Below, one piece after another: positions 10,041-22,703 of a stretch of 64,000 nt of DNA. Below the pieces are notes generated by a model. It searched no databases. It was not told the DNA's origin and saw only the letters and a program-made list of their open reading frames with translations. The position numbers and the translations under genes are program-made. Each line of letters opens with the position of its first letter. Position 1 is the stretch's first letter. This DNA is from Alopecurus myosuroides (lineage: Eukaryota > Streptophyta > Magnoliopsida > Poales > Poaceae): contig CM054057.1 in NCBI GenBank assembly GCA_028641055.1, positions 396,226,541 through 396,290,540 of the forward strand, in the 5' to 3' direction.

Positions 10041-13000
10041 TTTATAGAGGCCCCAAACCGGATGGTGCAGAACCCCTCATATGCATACATTCACGATCCC
10101 ATGAATTTCAGTCGTGAACAACATACGAAGTGGTACACAGATACATTATCCATTACACGAATAAAATAGTCTTACAAACCAATGGTCACATGACCAAGTC
10201 TTTATTAACTGTCACGCAGGACAGCCAAATGTCTCACATCACACACACAGCGGAAAGGAAACACACGTAGGTAGCCCATGTCACGCCTTCACCAACAGGC
10301 TGCTGACCGGGAGCCGGGCTTAGTTCGCATAATCGTCGGAATATTACTCTTCCTCGTACTCCTCCTCCGGTGGCATCTCCTCAAAATCTGGCCAAGTAGA
10401 TAGCCAGGGGCAAAACCAATATGAGTACATTTGAATGTACTCTGCAAGACATCCTTTATACACTTACAAAATGCAGTATGCTTATATGGTGGGTAGGTAG
10501 GCTATAAATAGGGCTCACTACCCATGGTGTATGTAAGATAACATCATGGTTGCTTTGATAACTCTGTATCTTTGTTGAAGAAGATACTTCAAAATAAAAT
10601 AGTATAATTTTTCTTTTGTAGATATCGCATGTACAAGAGGTTTTATAAAAGAAAGTTTTCTTTACAAAAATTCTTGGAAACACCTCCAGCTTCTTCATCG
10701 GTACCTCTCAGGTAGAAGTCCTTGTTCAAAAACACTTTTTGAAAACTTGACACAATGCTAGCTACATGGCCTTTCAACTGCCCATATCCGAGGGCTCGGC
10801 TATTCTGAATAGTTTTACTCTGTAGAGGTGTACACATTCCACTTGATCCAATCATCTGCCATGAACCACCCATGGATCGTCACAGCGATATGCAAGCATC
10901 AGAAGAATGATCCTAACTGTCCACTCTGAACAAGATAGTATATGGCTATCCCTTCAATTAGGTTTATTCCCCCTGGCACCATGTCACAAATCACCAAACG
11001 GGGGACCCAATTGTCGCATCCGGAGGAGAACTTAATCCCTCAATGTGTATGTCTCGTTTCTCACCCCCGGCGACACTTCGGTTTAGAGAATCATCCTCTC
11101 TATAGCATCTTGGGATAGGGCACACACTAACAAGATCAAGTATCTAGATAGGTCCCGTACCCATGTTGGGGTAGAGTGCCAGTACTTCTTGGTTGTTCAG
11201 CGAAGACTAGGTTATGTGTCTTTTGTAAACCATTTGAAAAACAACTCTTTAGCTCCTCCGGTGAACAAGGTCCCGCCTCTTCACCGTGGACTTTTCATAA
11301 CTCCTTTTGTTTGCAAAACGACATTTTAAAAGTGTCCACTTAGGGACTCAAGATTGTTATCTTAGGTGGTATTTATATACCTTATAGTGGCTAAAGGATT
11401 GGTAATCATCAAGTTGACTAATGGCAAGGTGATAGTATAACTATATAATATTAATAGTAATAATGATAGCCACTAAACAAAATAGTTCTTGGTAATCAAG
11501 TTTTTGTAAAACTTCAGAAGTAGAACATGCATGATAGATAATGATAAGTAGTATAACAGCAAGCTTTAAGGATGGCTTGCCTTGGCGGAGTTGAGGTTCC
11601 TGTTCGTGATAACAACAAGAGTGGTAGTAGTAGCCTCCGGCTCCAACTACTTCTTCTTCGGATTCTATCGTCGTAAAATAAAAATAAGGACACTCAATCA
11701 GAACCACACTAAGCAATCCATGGTACTCAACTACACCATACAGCAAGCAATGCACAAACAAAAATCACACCAGTTCACAAAACAAGACTACACAAGCATA
11801 CACAAAAAATGACAATATTTACTTTTATTACTACTACTATGGTTGAGTTACATCATTTATCAACAAAATGAGATGGAACCATTGGGTGTTCCACTAAGTT
11901 TTCCATGCCATTTAAGAGGTACTAAGCCTCTGGTCCAACTTGTGGAAAACAAAACATTCATCTAGCAAAAGTACAACTAGACATTCTAGTGGAAAACAAC
12001 ATTATGAGTAATAAGAATTAAGACTACACATGCATCTCTAAGGATATAAAATACACTCTAAAAGAAGTGAAAACAAGTACTGACCAGTACCAAAATGGTA
12101 CTGGACTCACATAAAAATACTCCTAACAACTTGGATAAAATCTAGCTAAGCATTTGCACCACATGATTTAATAAGATAAAACTAGGGAATAACACTATGC
12201 TCATACTAGTTCCATACAAATCCTAAACGTGCACAAAATTTCTAACATGATAGATCTATGAGAAGACAACATTATAACACCCAGCACAACATCTAAACAT
12301 GCTAGAAATCAAAGTAACACTAGCAAGCAATTATTCTAGAATTAAATCTACACATATTATTTCTAACAGAAAAGTGCAAAAACTTAGATCTGTTGCCAAA
12401 ATTAATATAGAGCTCTAAAAATCACACCAAGATAGAACATCATAGATCTAAACATAATCTAACAGATCCAGTTGGATTCAAATAAAAACGTGATTTCGAA
12501 CAACTTCTAAAAATCCTAGAATATGCTACTGGATATTTACCAAAGTGGATGGCATTTCCAAATGGTAGCTCACCTTGATGTGAGGTAAAGCCCTACTGAT
12601 AGATATATTCAATAGCTACTCAAAGAATTTTAGTTTGCACAATTTGAACATTCCAAAAAATAGTTATTGCATTTTTTCCTTAACAGACAGTGTGTAGTTC
12701 AACATTTTTCATTCGTTCAAAAATGAATCAAACACAGATGTGTAAGTTGCATTCGTTCAAGATTTTATATATCTATCACTGTAAATTTTTGTTGGTTTTA
12801 TTTTTGAGTTTAACTATTTTTAACACGATTAAAGTAAAGTGGCAGATTCAGTTTGTTTTAAAAAGGAAAAAGAATTTCGTTCGTGGACTGCTAATCACAC
12901 GGGCGCGTGGCCCGCTAGGGCGCTGCGGCCCCGCTCGCTTCCACGGCGCGGGACGCGCGCGTACCGCTTCGCGGTTTAAACGTGGTTGTTGATCTCGCGA

Positions 13001-14694
13001 TCAACGGCGCACGGCCATCGTTTTCCTCTCCTCTCTCTTCTCTCTCTTTCGTTCTGAACGGAGCACGGCCGGCGGCGAGTTGGATGCGATTGCTCACCTA
13101 GGGCGTGTGTAGGCTGGTGGCGAGGGGTCGAGGACGTCTCACGTGCTCGGGGCAGTGCAGGGGTGGCAGAATCATGGCGTGGGGTAGCTCTAGTTGCTGG
13201 CGTGAAGCAGGGGTCCCGTGGCGGCTCCGACGACGTAACCGGCGCTCCTGCAAACGAGGCAGCACGAGTACGGGTCAGGCGTGCTCCACGGAGGGTGGGG
13301 AGTGAGTAGAGGGCAAAATCGAGGGTCGGGGTTGCCCTAGACGTGCGCAACCCACCGGTGTTGTCCGTGGTGGCTGGCGGCGTTCTCCGGCGATCTAGGC
13401 TTGCAGAGAGGCCACAGGTGCTCGTGGGTGGTCACGGGGTGAGTGAGAGGTGGTGTGCGGGTGTGGTGGCAAGGCCGTGGCTCTCCTGTGGCTTTATAGG
13501 CGCGGGAGTGGCCGTGTGCACGCATGGGTGCCCTCGGGCGGCCGCGAGACGAGCTCGTGCTTGCTCTGGCGTGCCCATTCCATGGCCCTTGGCCTTTGGG
13601 TGCGTCCAGGGGTGCCAACTGGGGTCAATCAAGGTCGCAAATGGCAAAGAAGTGGGAGAAAGGCACGGGGTGGCCACTGTGATGCGCGACAACGCGCGTT
13701 CTGTTAGAGATGCCCATGCCGCCCTCTCTCGTTTTCACCTCTGAACACCGCACGCTCACCTCCTCTTTGTTCAACGTGTCTTGGTTCCTAAGCGATAGAA
13801 TTGGAGTGTGCCGACTGGGCTTCTAGATGGTCCAAGTGGTGCATCAAATGGAAGTTCTAATCAAAAGTTATAAGCATTCGAAAATCATGCCATTTACTTT
13901 TTTCTGAAGAAATTCAGGTTTCAGTTAAAGACTTAGAAAAATTTCTAAGTGTTGGGGGACAGAGTGGATTAGGCATAAGTTGCTCTTGTTTTCAAGCACC
14001 AAACCAACTTCAAATTTTGTTTTCCAAGTGTGGTTGTGTTAAGCAACATTTGTAATTTCGGAAACAGCAAAAGAAAACAAATTTGAAATTCAAATGAGCA
14101 CTGAAAACAAGGTGGGAAAACAATTAATTTATGTTTTTCTCTGTTTGCCAGAAACCACTATTTCTGTCTTAGTTTCTTAACACAAAACATCAAGCAAATG
14201 ATTGTTTTTGTAAATCAAATTTTCAAACCAAGTTCACCATTTTGTAGTCCATATATTAGAGATCACATCCATGCCAAGAAAACACAAAATTTGATTCTCT
14301 GTCATATAGATAACATGACTGAAAAACACCTAATTGGTTTATTTTTCAGAAATGAGTTTTTATAGAAAACCTTAAGGAAAACATTGGTGTAATCTTTTGC
14401 CAAATTGTTTTCTTGATTCTAAGCAAACCAAATATTATTAATAAGTTGAAAAAAACATTTCCACAAGAATTTTGATGAACAACCTTGGAAACACCAGTGG
14501 AAAACATCACATAAATAAATGGAAAATATCAGGAAACAAGGTGAATGATTTTTTAATCAAAGATTGCTTGCATTGCATAGATAACCATGGTTCATTACAT
14601 AATGTTGGATTACACAAGGGAATAAAAAGTTTCTGTTGGCTCAAAAAAATGGTTTCCTCATGTGTTACAAGTGTCCCAAATCTGGGGTGTGACA
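10041..14694 (-). repeat. Full-length 5' LTR, ~4.65 kb
   Basis: It runs from TGTCACACCCC (minus strand, 14694) to the primer site at 10040. The U3 side is AT-rich. A GC-rich block at about 12890-13740 lies around and downstream of a TATA-like box. The rest is AT-rich with no recognisable gene. Short frames in the GC-rich block have no family signature. An LTR of this length is typical of Tekay-type elements in grasses. The inner terminus is not a clear CA, so the end could be off by a few bases. Confidence 0.8.
13491..13500 (-). promoter_or_regulatory. Candidate TATA box of the LTR promoter
   Basis: The minus strand reads CCTATAAAGC, about 1.2 kb into the LTR and just upstream (minus sense) of the GC-rich block. 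This is a plausible U3/R border. Prediction from sequence only. Confidence 0.45.
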
Positions 14695-15220
14695 GAAACA
14701 TGGATGATCGATGGAGAGGCGTTGGTGATGACAATGGTGATGATCTCCTCCAATTCCCCATCGCGGCAGGGTGCCAGAACAGGAACTTCTGATCCCCGAA
14801 TCGAGGTTCGGGGTGGTGGCGGAGCTACGGACTTCTTTTTGGAAAACTATCGAACACCCCCCCCCCCCGTGTTTTAGGGTTGAAGGCTATTTGTAGTCTA
14901 AAGGGGAGACCGAGGGGGTGTGGGAGTGGCCCACAGCACCTGATGGCGCGGGCTAGGGGGGCACACCGGGGGGTGATTTGGACACCTCCTAGCCCCTCTC
15001 AGGGTCTCCTTATGGCTCCCGGGGTCTTCTGGTGTTTTAGGGCCAATGGGGTCTTTTCTGGGCAATTTCCCGAAAGTTGATTTTTCTACACAAAAATGAG
15101 ACACCAAAGTAATTCTGCTGAAAACAGGTTAGTCCGTGTTAGTTGCATTCAAAACACACAAGTTTAGAGGCAAACAATAGGAAAAGTATTCGGAAAAGGA
15201 GATACGTTTTCGACGTATCA
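14695..15220 (-). repeat. Athila-type LTR fragment (3' side), interrupted by the chromovirus
   Basis: The minus-strand start TGATACGTCGAAAACGTATC lies at 15220. A C run sits at about 14861-14873. The remainder of this LTR should lie left of the chromovirus, outside the window. Confidence 0.7.
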
Positions 15221-17468
15221 GAGACTCAACATAAAAGTTAAAGAAAGGCCCTTTGTAGAGGGAAGCAGGGATCACTCATGTGCTAGAGCTTTTCTATTTT
15301 ATTAAAAAGAGGTATTAAAAGTTTGACACTCCTCCCATCCATCTTTCACAAACCATGGCTAACCAAATCCTTGGGTGCCTGCCAACAATTACATATCGTG
15401 GATGAGTGTCTATATTTTGACAGATGTATGCTAATGTCAACGAATGTTAAACAGAAAATACAGTACGTCACAAGACAACTAGAATCACAAGAGCGGCTCC
15501 CATGTGAAGGACACATCTGGGTAGAAGTTCATCCCTCTTTATCTTTTGTTTACACAATTATTCTTTGACTGATAAATCAAGGGCAAAAATAGTGAAGAGA
15601 TTTTGTGTGTATTAATTTGGGGCTGGGCACCCCGCTGCCAGCTCTTCTATCATTTGGATAAGCGGATGAAGCAACTAGTCCAGGGTGTGAATCCAATCAA
15701 CAAGTGAGATAAATATTCTCTATTGACGTCCTCATGAGCAAAAACAGGAACATAAAGCAGGATTAATTTTGAAGGTTTTAAAGGTAACACATGAGCAATT
15801 TACTTGGAGTGGCAGTTAAATACCACATGTAGGTACATATGGTGGACACAATGGGAAAATCTTTAGTTTAAGGGAGTTGCATGCACGATTAGAGCTCATG
15901 ATCAGTACAGGTGGAGGCTAGCAAAAGACTGTGAGCGACAAATCAGGAGAGCATAAGAGCAATAATCATGCACAGAGACATAAAAATCATTAATTAAAGC
16001 ATAAGAGGTATCATAGTTCAAAAACTAAGTGGTCATGGAGGCTATTCGTGACTGGTTCATAGTCATAAACATGGTGTGAGCATGCGCCAAGTCAACCAAA
16101 TAAAACATTCGAAAGAGAATACCACAAATTTATGCTTCCTTATGAGAAGAACAACCCATGAGTGTTTCAACGACGTATTAAACACTCTCAGATATTTGAG
16201 GCTATTCATGCTACTCAAAATCCACAAGTCTTTAGAACTAAAATAACATTTAGCATGGCATGAAAAATTTCTAGCAACAGTCTATACGAGCTTCTACTTG
16301 CACTGTTATTACTTCTACTTTAAGCAGCAGTTTTCTTTCCCCCAACAAGCACCATACACGATATGTTTTAACAAAAATACTCTTTATGATACAGCAAGCA
16401 AACATGAGAGTACTCACATAACACTACTAAAACTAATAGCTCTGATAAAACATGCATGCAAAACAGGAGCTAAATAAAAGCAGCTGCCAGACAGAGATTA
16501 AGAATACAAAGTATTCCCATGAAAAAGCGGAGCCGTGTCACTCTCCAATAAAAGAATGCTGGGATCCAACCAAGATTATTGCAAAAATAAAAACAAAATG
16601 AAAGCAAAAATAAAATATGCTCCAAGTAAAGAACATAAGATGTGACCGAATAAAAATATAGTTTCACTAGAAGTGTCCTGATAATTTGTCGATGAAGAAG
16701 GGGATGCCTTGGGCATCCCCAAGATTAGACGCTTGAGTCTTCTTGGAATTTGCTGGGATGTACCACCAGGTCATCCCCAAGCTTAGGCTCTTCACTATTC
16801 TTGATCACATCATATCATCCTCTTCTCTTGACCCTTGAAAACTTCCTTCAGACCAAACTTCTCACAATCTTTATTAGTAACGTTAGTGCAATCGAAATAG
16901 TAAATTCACATGGTTCAGTTTCAACACATGCCTAACACTCAAAAACACGTTAGCTACTGTCACAACTTCTTTTAAAACTCTTTTTTCTCAAAAGAACACT
17001 TAAAGAAAGCGATTAAGATGCAAATGCAATTATTGGCAGAAATCTGTCAAAACAGGACAGCAGGTAAAGATGATTTTTTTCGAAAATCTTATGTTGCTCA
17101 AATAAAAAGGTGGTCAACTAAGAAAAGTTTCGTATATAGCCCGGGATTACGCACGAAAAAACTCAGGTCATTTTGAATTTTCTGTGATTTTATACGGAAT
17201 AAACAGTGGACAGCAGAAATCTGTTTTCTGCGCAGAAATCCGAAATATAGCTTCGACTTTCCACTAGAGGCTTTACTTGGCTCAACAAAAACACAAAATA
17301 AAAGATACACTGGGGTTTCTAAGGAAATAAACAACACCCAGGTGCAAAGAACACAAAATAAAACAAAGAAAAACGGGTTGAAAACAGAGAAATAAAACGG
17401 GTTGTCTCCTGGTAGCGCTTTTCTTTAACGCCTTTCAGCTAGGCCCAGAAAAGTGGAATCAAGTATTT
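15221..17468 (-). other. Athila-like internal region, 3' non-coding part
   Basis: Minus-strand internal sequence between the LTR fragment and the last frame remnants. It has stops in all frames and no recognised domain. A short block at 16690-16790 contains an inverted pair (gggatgcc / ggcatccc). I see nothing else to name. Confidence 0.5.
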
Positions 17469-18735
17469 TCAAGTGAAGAAGATGCTCACATAAGAAATAT
17501 GAATTAAGTAAAAGAGAGCATCAAGAAGCAAGTATAAAACAAATTTAAGTCTAACCCACTTCTTATGCATTGGAATCTTGTAAAGAAATAAATCAAAGAA
17601 GCTCAAACTAGAGATCACGGGAAGGTAGAACAACAGCAACTTCAAAACTTTCAACAAAAACAGAGGTATTTTAGCAACATGAAAATTCATAAAATCATAT
17701 TTTCCTCTCTCATAATAATTTTCAGTAGCCTCATGAACGAACTCAATAACATAATTATCACATAAAGCATATTTGTCATGGTCTAAAAGCACACAATTCA
17801 TATGAAGATAAAAAACAGTGGGATCAAAATTAAAAGTAAAGACCTCTTCTTTCCCACTTTTAGCTATAGCAGAAAAAATGATTGGTCACTCTTAAAAGGT
17901 ATAGGACACATTATAGCAATCCTATTTTCAGTAGCGTTATAATTTATAACATCAAGTAACATAGGACCATCATCAAAAGCATTATCATAAGATTTATCCA
18001 AGTAGCATGGATTATCACACATAATAGTAGCAATATCATCCTCACAAGTTTAATTCATAGTAGTATCAAGGTCACAAGTATAGAAAGTATCAATTTCATC
18101 AATTAATGTATGAGTTAAAGAGTTACTATCATTGGGAGGTTGACATGGGTTCTTTTCTTCCTCCTCTTGATCATCAATCTCCTCCTCTTTTCCATCCAAT
18201 GAGCTTCCAGATTCAGCAGTTTCTTCTTCCATAGGTTCCTACAAGGCATCAGTTACTTACTTAGGTTGAGAGAATTTATTAAGATATTCCATTATGTAGT
18301 AATTACAATCCTTGTAATTATCAAATCAATATTCAAGTACAACATAAATCTCATATTTATAAGGTGCATCATCAATACTTTCAAGCAAATAGGCAATTTC
18401 GAATGCACCTTCCAAGCAATAAATTCTTCAATTTGCTCCACATCATATAATTCATAATTTCCCTTAACATAAGAAGATATGGTAACATTATAATTATACT
18501 CACATTGAAAAGGGAGGTGTTTATACCTCCTACAACAACATGATTTATCAAAGCAATAAGTAACATTATAAGTAGAACACAAGTTTTTAGCATAGTCATG
18601 CAATTTATTAATTTGCTCCCATAAGTGTATCCCTTTTTGTGACAAGCGGTATTCCTTATAATATTTTTGTTGTTCATCCGTGAACCCACCTTTCCTATAA
18701 GATCTAGTTTCAAAGGCATCAAACATTGATAGCAA
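17469..18735 (-). pseudogene. Decayed internal ORFs of the Athila-like unit, function unknown
   Basis: Three frame remnants on the minus strand in different frames. 18735-18292 is Cys-rich (CFDKSCCCRRYKHLPF). 18232-18050 is a Glu-rich acidic block. 17801-17469 begins MNCVLLDHDKYALCDNYVIE and ends in hydrophobic segments that could span a membrane. They probably once formed one protein, now broken by frameshifts. I recognise no gag, pol or env domain; the hydrophobic end recalls env-like ORFs of Athila elements, but this is inference. Confidence 0.4.
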
Positions 18736-18891
18736 GCATGATATAGCAAAAATAATAACTAGAATAAGAACTAATTTTTTTGTGTGTTTTTGATAAAGAG
18801 AAGCAAAAAAGACAAAAAATAAAAAAACAAGACAATAAACAAAATAAAGAGTTCAAGAGTGAGAGACTCCCCTTGCCAGAAGACTTCTTTC

Positions 18892-18909
18892 TCCCCAGCA
18901 ATGGCGCCG
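18892..18909 (-). other. Primer binding site, Athila type
   Basis: The minus strand reads CGGCGCCATTGCTGGGGA, close to the TGGCGCCGTTGCCGGGGA primer site common in Athila-type elements. It sits about ten bases inside the LTR end at 18920. Confidence 0.7.
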
Positions 18910-18919
18910 GAAATTTCCT

Positions 18920-20436
18920 TGATGCTACGTGTTGGGAACCGCAAGAGCAGGGTGTGATGAGCATAGCGGTAGGAAATCCCCCTTACTTAATAACCAAGGT
19001 TATCAATCTAGTAGGAGGAAGAGGATCTTTGGAAGGTTGATGCCATTGACGGTGGTGTTGGCGCTTCACCGGTATCAACAACAACGTGGAACCTCCACAC
19101 AACACAACCAAAATATTTTGTCCGAAACGGTACAGTGAGGTTGTCAATCTCACCGGTCTTGCTGAAAACAAAGATTAGACGTATAGTGTGGAAAATAATG
19201 TATGTTTGCAATAAGTAAAGAAAGCAGGAAATTGTGGTGGTTTGTTTAGCAGTGTAAGAAAATGGACCCGGGTTCATAGGTTCACTAGTGGTGTCTCTCC
19301 ATAAAAGATAGCATGCTGGGTGTACAAATTACAGCTGGGCGGGTTTCACCATAGTGCACATTCATGACATGATGACTACTATGATATTTAGTGCGGGCAT
19401 TACAACAATATACATAGACCGTAATACAACCGCATCTATGAATAATAATCCACCCTCAGGTGATCATCGGAACCCCCTTAGATATTAAGTTGCAAGCAAC
19501 AGATAACTGCATTAAACAATGTGTGTAATGTAAGCAATGATTGTACACGCATGCACTCACACCGTTGTTTTCCCTAGTGGCAATAGCACATCATCCCCCG
19601 TCACGTTTCTGTCACTCAAGCACGAACGAAAAGGAGGCATGAACCCACTATCGAGCATAAATACTCCCTCTTGGAGTCACTAGCAACTACTTGGCCAGAG
19701 CAACAACTAGCAACGAAAAGCATGCAAGATCACAAATAGCATATGCGATAAAGACTATAATCAACTTGGCATAAGTTCAATATTCATCGGATCCCAACAA
19801 ACACAGCACATAGAGTTACATAAGAACAATCTCGATCATGTTAGGCAGCTCACGAGATCTAAACATGGAGGCATATGAGGAGGAGACAACCATCTAGCTA
19901 CTGCTATGGACCCGTAGTCCAAGGATGAACTACTCACACATCACTCCGGAGGCAGACATGGTGATGTAGAGGCCTCCGGTGATGATTTCCTCTCCGGCAG
20001 GGTGCCGGAGACAGCTTCAGAACCCCCTGATCTAGGGTTGACGACAACGGCGGCTGCGGAACTTTTTAGGGATTTTTGATCAGGTATCTAGGGTTTTCCA
20101 TCCGGGGGGAATCAATAGGCGAAAGGGAAGAGGCGGTGGAGCCCTGGGGGCCCACACCACCCATGGTGCCCCTCTTCGTCTCCTCTTCGGTCTTCTGGAT
20201 GCTTCCGTGGAAAATAGGCACTTCGGGCTTTGTGGGGTCCAATTCCGAGAATATTTCCAGAATAACCTTTTTGAAATAAAAACAGCAGAAAACAGGGAAC
20301 TGGCACTTGGCATCTTGTTAATAGGTTAGTCCCGGAAAACGTGTAAAAATGCCATAAAGAAGGGAGATAACATGTAGCAATTGGCATAATATTATCATGG
20401 AGCATCAGAAATTATAGATACGTTGGAGACGTATCA
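18920..20436 (-). repeat. Athila-like 5' LTR, ~1.5 kb
   Basis: The minus strand starts TGATACGTCTCCAACGTATC at 20436 and ends GTAGCATCA at 18920. Length and ends resemble Sabrina-type LTRs of Triticeae; the family name is a guess. It differs strongly from the fragment at 14695-15220. Confidence 0.7.
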
Positions 20437-21627
20437 CGGCTCGCCCCCCTCTAGTCGCGCCCGGGGGTGGTCTAACCCCCCTGGCGCACTCCTGGGTGCC
20501 CCCTTTTGCATACTTGACCCCCAGGGAACCCTAAGCCCCATAACATCATCTAAGAATTATTTCGCCGCCGCCTCGGGGCGGAAAACAACAGAGAGAGAAA
20601 AGCTCTCCGCAGGGAGAAATCTGTCGGGGAAATTCCTCCCTGGAGAGGGGGAATCATCGCCATCATCACCTTCATCTCTTCAGGCATCATCAAGATCGTC
20701 ATCGTCATCATCACCACCAGCACCATAACCCTCATCATCCACCGTCATCCCTCTGTAACAATTAGGGGTCTTTATCATTGCTCTTCACTAGATCTCTCTC
20801 CCGGTGTGGATTACTTGTTAGTAGTTGATGTTTGTGAGATTTATCGGTATTTACACTTTATGACCAGATTGTTATTTTCCATTATATCACCTCTTATTAT
20901 GATCTATATGATGTCTTATGAGTAGTTCGTTTAGTTCTTGAGGACATGGGAGAAGTCATGATGTTAGTAGTTGAAGTAATATCTTGTGGTTCGGTATTTA
21001 AGTTGTGGTGTCATGTGAACATCGACTACATGATACTTCACCTTTATGGGCCTAGGAGGATGCATTGTGTATTTGGCTACTAATTGTGGGGTTGCCGGAG
21101 TGTTAGAAACCTAAACCCCCGTTAGAAAACCATTGCACTAGGGAGTGTTGGATCCCGGAGTTTTAAGGCTATGGTTAGATTTATCTTAATTACTTTCTTC
21201 TATTTGCGGATTCTTACAAGGGGTATAATCACAAGTATGTATTAGTCCTAGTTGGGTGGTGTATTAGCTTAGGTTCACCCACACAACACTTCACGAACCA
21301 ATAAATATTAATCAATCGTAATGAAGAGAAAGCACTTGACAAAATCCCCATGTGACCTCGAGAACATTTGGTAATACTAAGTAGAACATCCGGCTTGACC
21401 TTTGCTCTCAAAAGGATTGGGCCACTCGCTGCAATATTATTTACTGTCTTTTATTTACTTGCACTTTATTTATCTTCTATATCAAAAACCACCAAAGACC
21501 CGTTTGCTAGTGTTTACAGTGAATCCTCTATCCAACCTGCTTGTCAACACCTTCTGCTCCTCGTTGGGTTCAAAACTCTAATTTATCGAAAATACTACAA
21601 TACACCCTCTATACTTGTGGATCATCA
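20437..21627 (+). repeat. 3' part of a plus-strand Athila-type LTR
   Basis: Non-coding sequence ending CTTGTGGATCATCA at 21627, an LTR end typical of Athila-type elements. It contains a Ser/His-coding trinucleotide stretch (20655-20730) and no gene. Its start is cut by the minus-strand Athila-like unit at 20436. The missing part may lie to the left, outside the window. Confidence 0.55.
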
Positions 21628-21841
21628 GGTCCTGGTGGCCCTGAGGCGGTCACGCGGGATGCGCAGCTTCTCGAAGATCCCGAGGGAGATCACGTTGAGG
21701 CCGGCGCCACCATCCACGAGCATCTTTGAGACGGCGACGTGGTTGATCGTGGGGGTGCATACTAGAGGGCTGGCTCCCACCGAGCCAAAGGCCCTGGGGT
21801 GATCGGTGACGTCAAAGGAGATGTCCTGCTGGGACCACTTG
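21628..21841 (-). pseudogene. Protease fragment of a Tat-type Gypsy element
   Basis: Minus-strand frame with ISFDVTDHP and LVDGGAGLNVISL, the retroviral-type aspartic protease region of Tat-lineage elements. In this lineage the active site reads DGG rather than DTG or DSG. It is cut at 21627 by the Athila-type LTR and at 21842 by the LTR of the next element. Only about 70 codons remain. Confidence 0.7.
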
Positions 21842-22681
21842 TGTCGGGGGCTACCCCCGAGTAGGGGTAAGGCATGTGAGAAATGGAGTTCGAGATACCA
21901 CTTGCCGAGTTTGGCCGAACCGAGTTGTTGCATGCCGGGTAGGGCGGCTACCTGGGTAGGCTGCTATCCGGATGGCGCTATCCGGCATAAAGAACAAGAG
22001 GCAAGAGGGAAGAATCAAGTACATGTCTGGGTCAACCGGGTAGCGCTCAGGTGATCCAGATATAGATGCGGTGGTTCTACTCGGGCACAAAGTCAATGGA
22101 GCCGTTGAGGTGAATCCCGCGTATCCAGGGGCCGTACCGGCGTGCGGTTCAATTTACTAGGTGCGTGCTTATCTGTATAGAGATCTGGGTGCAGTACGAT
22201 ATGGGCGCTGTCAAGTCCTGTCTCTGACAAGGTGGACAGGACATGTCAGCGGCCAACCGCGTAGACTTTTCGGCGACGCTGTCAGCGAGGACACAGAGGC
22301 GTGCTCGGCTACACAGTGGAGTTGTCTACTCCGTCCTTTTACTCATAGAATAATGTTTGGCCACCAGTATATAAGGTGGCCTACGCCCTCCTGCGCGAGG
22401 GACGTTGCTTATGAGATCATTTATTACGATACTTAGCTACTCACAAAGAGATCGAGATAGAAGTAGAGGAACTTGTGTACTCGGCAGAGCATAATACAGA
22501 GAGAAAGGCATGAGTAGGGGTGTTACCTCCACGCGAGAGCCCCGAACCTGGGTAGATTGTCGTGTTTGGAGTGTTCCTGAGCGCGCCATCTAGGCGTGCA
22601 ATCCCTCCCCAGATACCTATATTGTCCATCGGCCCCAAACATTAGCCATCCCATGGCATCTGTCTTTACCACACCACGACA
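21842..22681 (+). repeat. 5' LTR, 840 bases
   Basis: It starts TGTCGGGGGCTACCCC and ends ACCACGACA directly before the primer site. A TATA box lies at 22368. The five bases before it are acttg; the matching right-hand duplication is not in the window because the element is truncated. Confidence 0.8.
22368..22374 (+). promoter_or_regulatory. TATA box in LTR
   Basis: The motif tatataa in the context agtatataaggtgg sits about 310 bases before the LTR end, as expected for a U3 promoter. Confidence 0.6.
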
Positions 22682-22683
22682 GT

Positions 22684-22701
22684 TGGCGCCCACCGTGGGG
22701 C
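22684..22701 (+). other. Primer binding site (Tat type)
   Basis: TGGCGCCCACCGTGGGGC lies two bases after the LTR end, a typical primer site of Tat-lineage grass elements. Confidence 0.75.
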
Positions 22702-22703
22702 CA

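Larger units (their letters stand above)
1..14694 (-). mobile_element. Tandem Tekay-like chromovirus (Ty3/Gypsy), left end outside window
   Basis: Minus-strand LTR retrotransposon. Read right to left it has a full 5' LTR (14694-10041), a tRNA-Met-type primer site, an extra ORF, gag, and pol in the order protease, reverse transcriptase, RNase H, integrase, chromodomain, then a polypurine tract and a truncated LTR. A second, shortened internal region and the start of a third LTR follow. The LTR starts TGTCACACCCC on the minus strand at 353, 4041 and 14694. The integrase C-terminal chromodomain and the long LTR fit the Tekay/Del lineage; this is family inference. The right end abuts an Athila-type LTR at 14695. 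The left end and the target duplication are outside the window. Confidence 0.85.
14695..20436 (-). mobile_element. Athila-like (Ty3/Gypsy) unit with unlike LTRs, probably non-autonomous
   Basis: Minus-strand unit bounded by a partial LTR (14695-15220) and a full LTR (18920-20436), with a 3.7 kb internal region and an Athila-type primer site at 18892-18909. No gag, protease, RT or integrase motif is visible. The two LTRs share only their ends (TGATACGTC and AACGTATC) and some short blocks, so they are not a normal pair. The chromovirus inserted into the left LTR at 14694/14695. The right flank is a plus-strand LTR of related type. Confidence 0.6.

Noticed and set aside
12690..13744. Host gene exons in the GC-rich block of the chromovirus LTR
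   Set aside because: Many overlapping short frames on both strands with Arg/Ala/Pro bias, no splice logic and no domain; similar GC-rich blocks occur in the other long LTRs.
13950..14694. A 745-base LTR starting tgttggggga at 13950
   Set aside because: The repeat shared with 3290-4041 suggests this, but no primer site lies at 13950. A clear tRNA-Met primer site lies at 10026-10038, so the LTR is about 4.65 kb and the 3290 edge is a deletion breakpoint.
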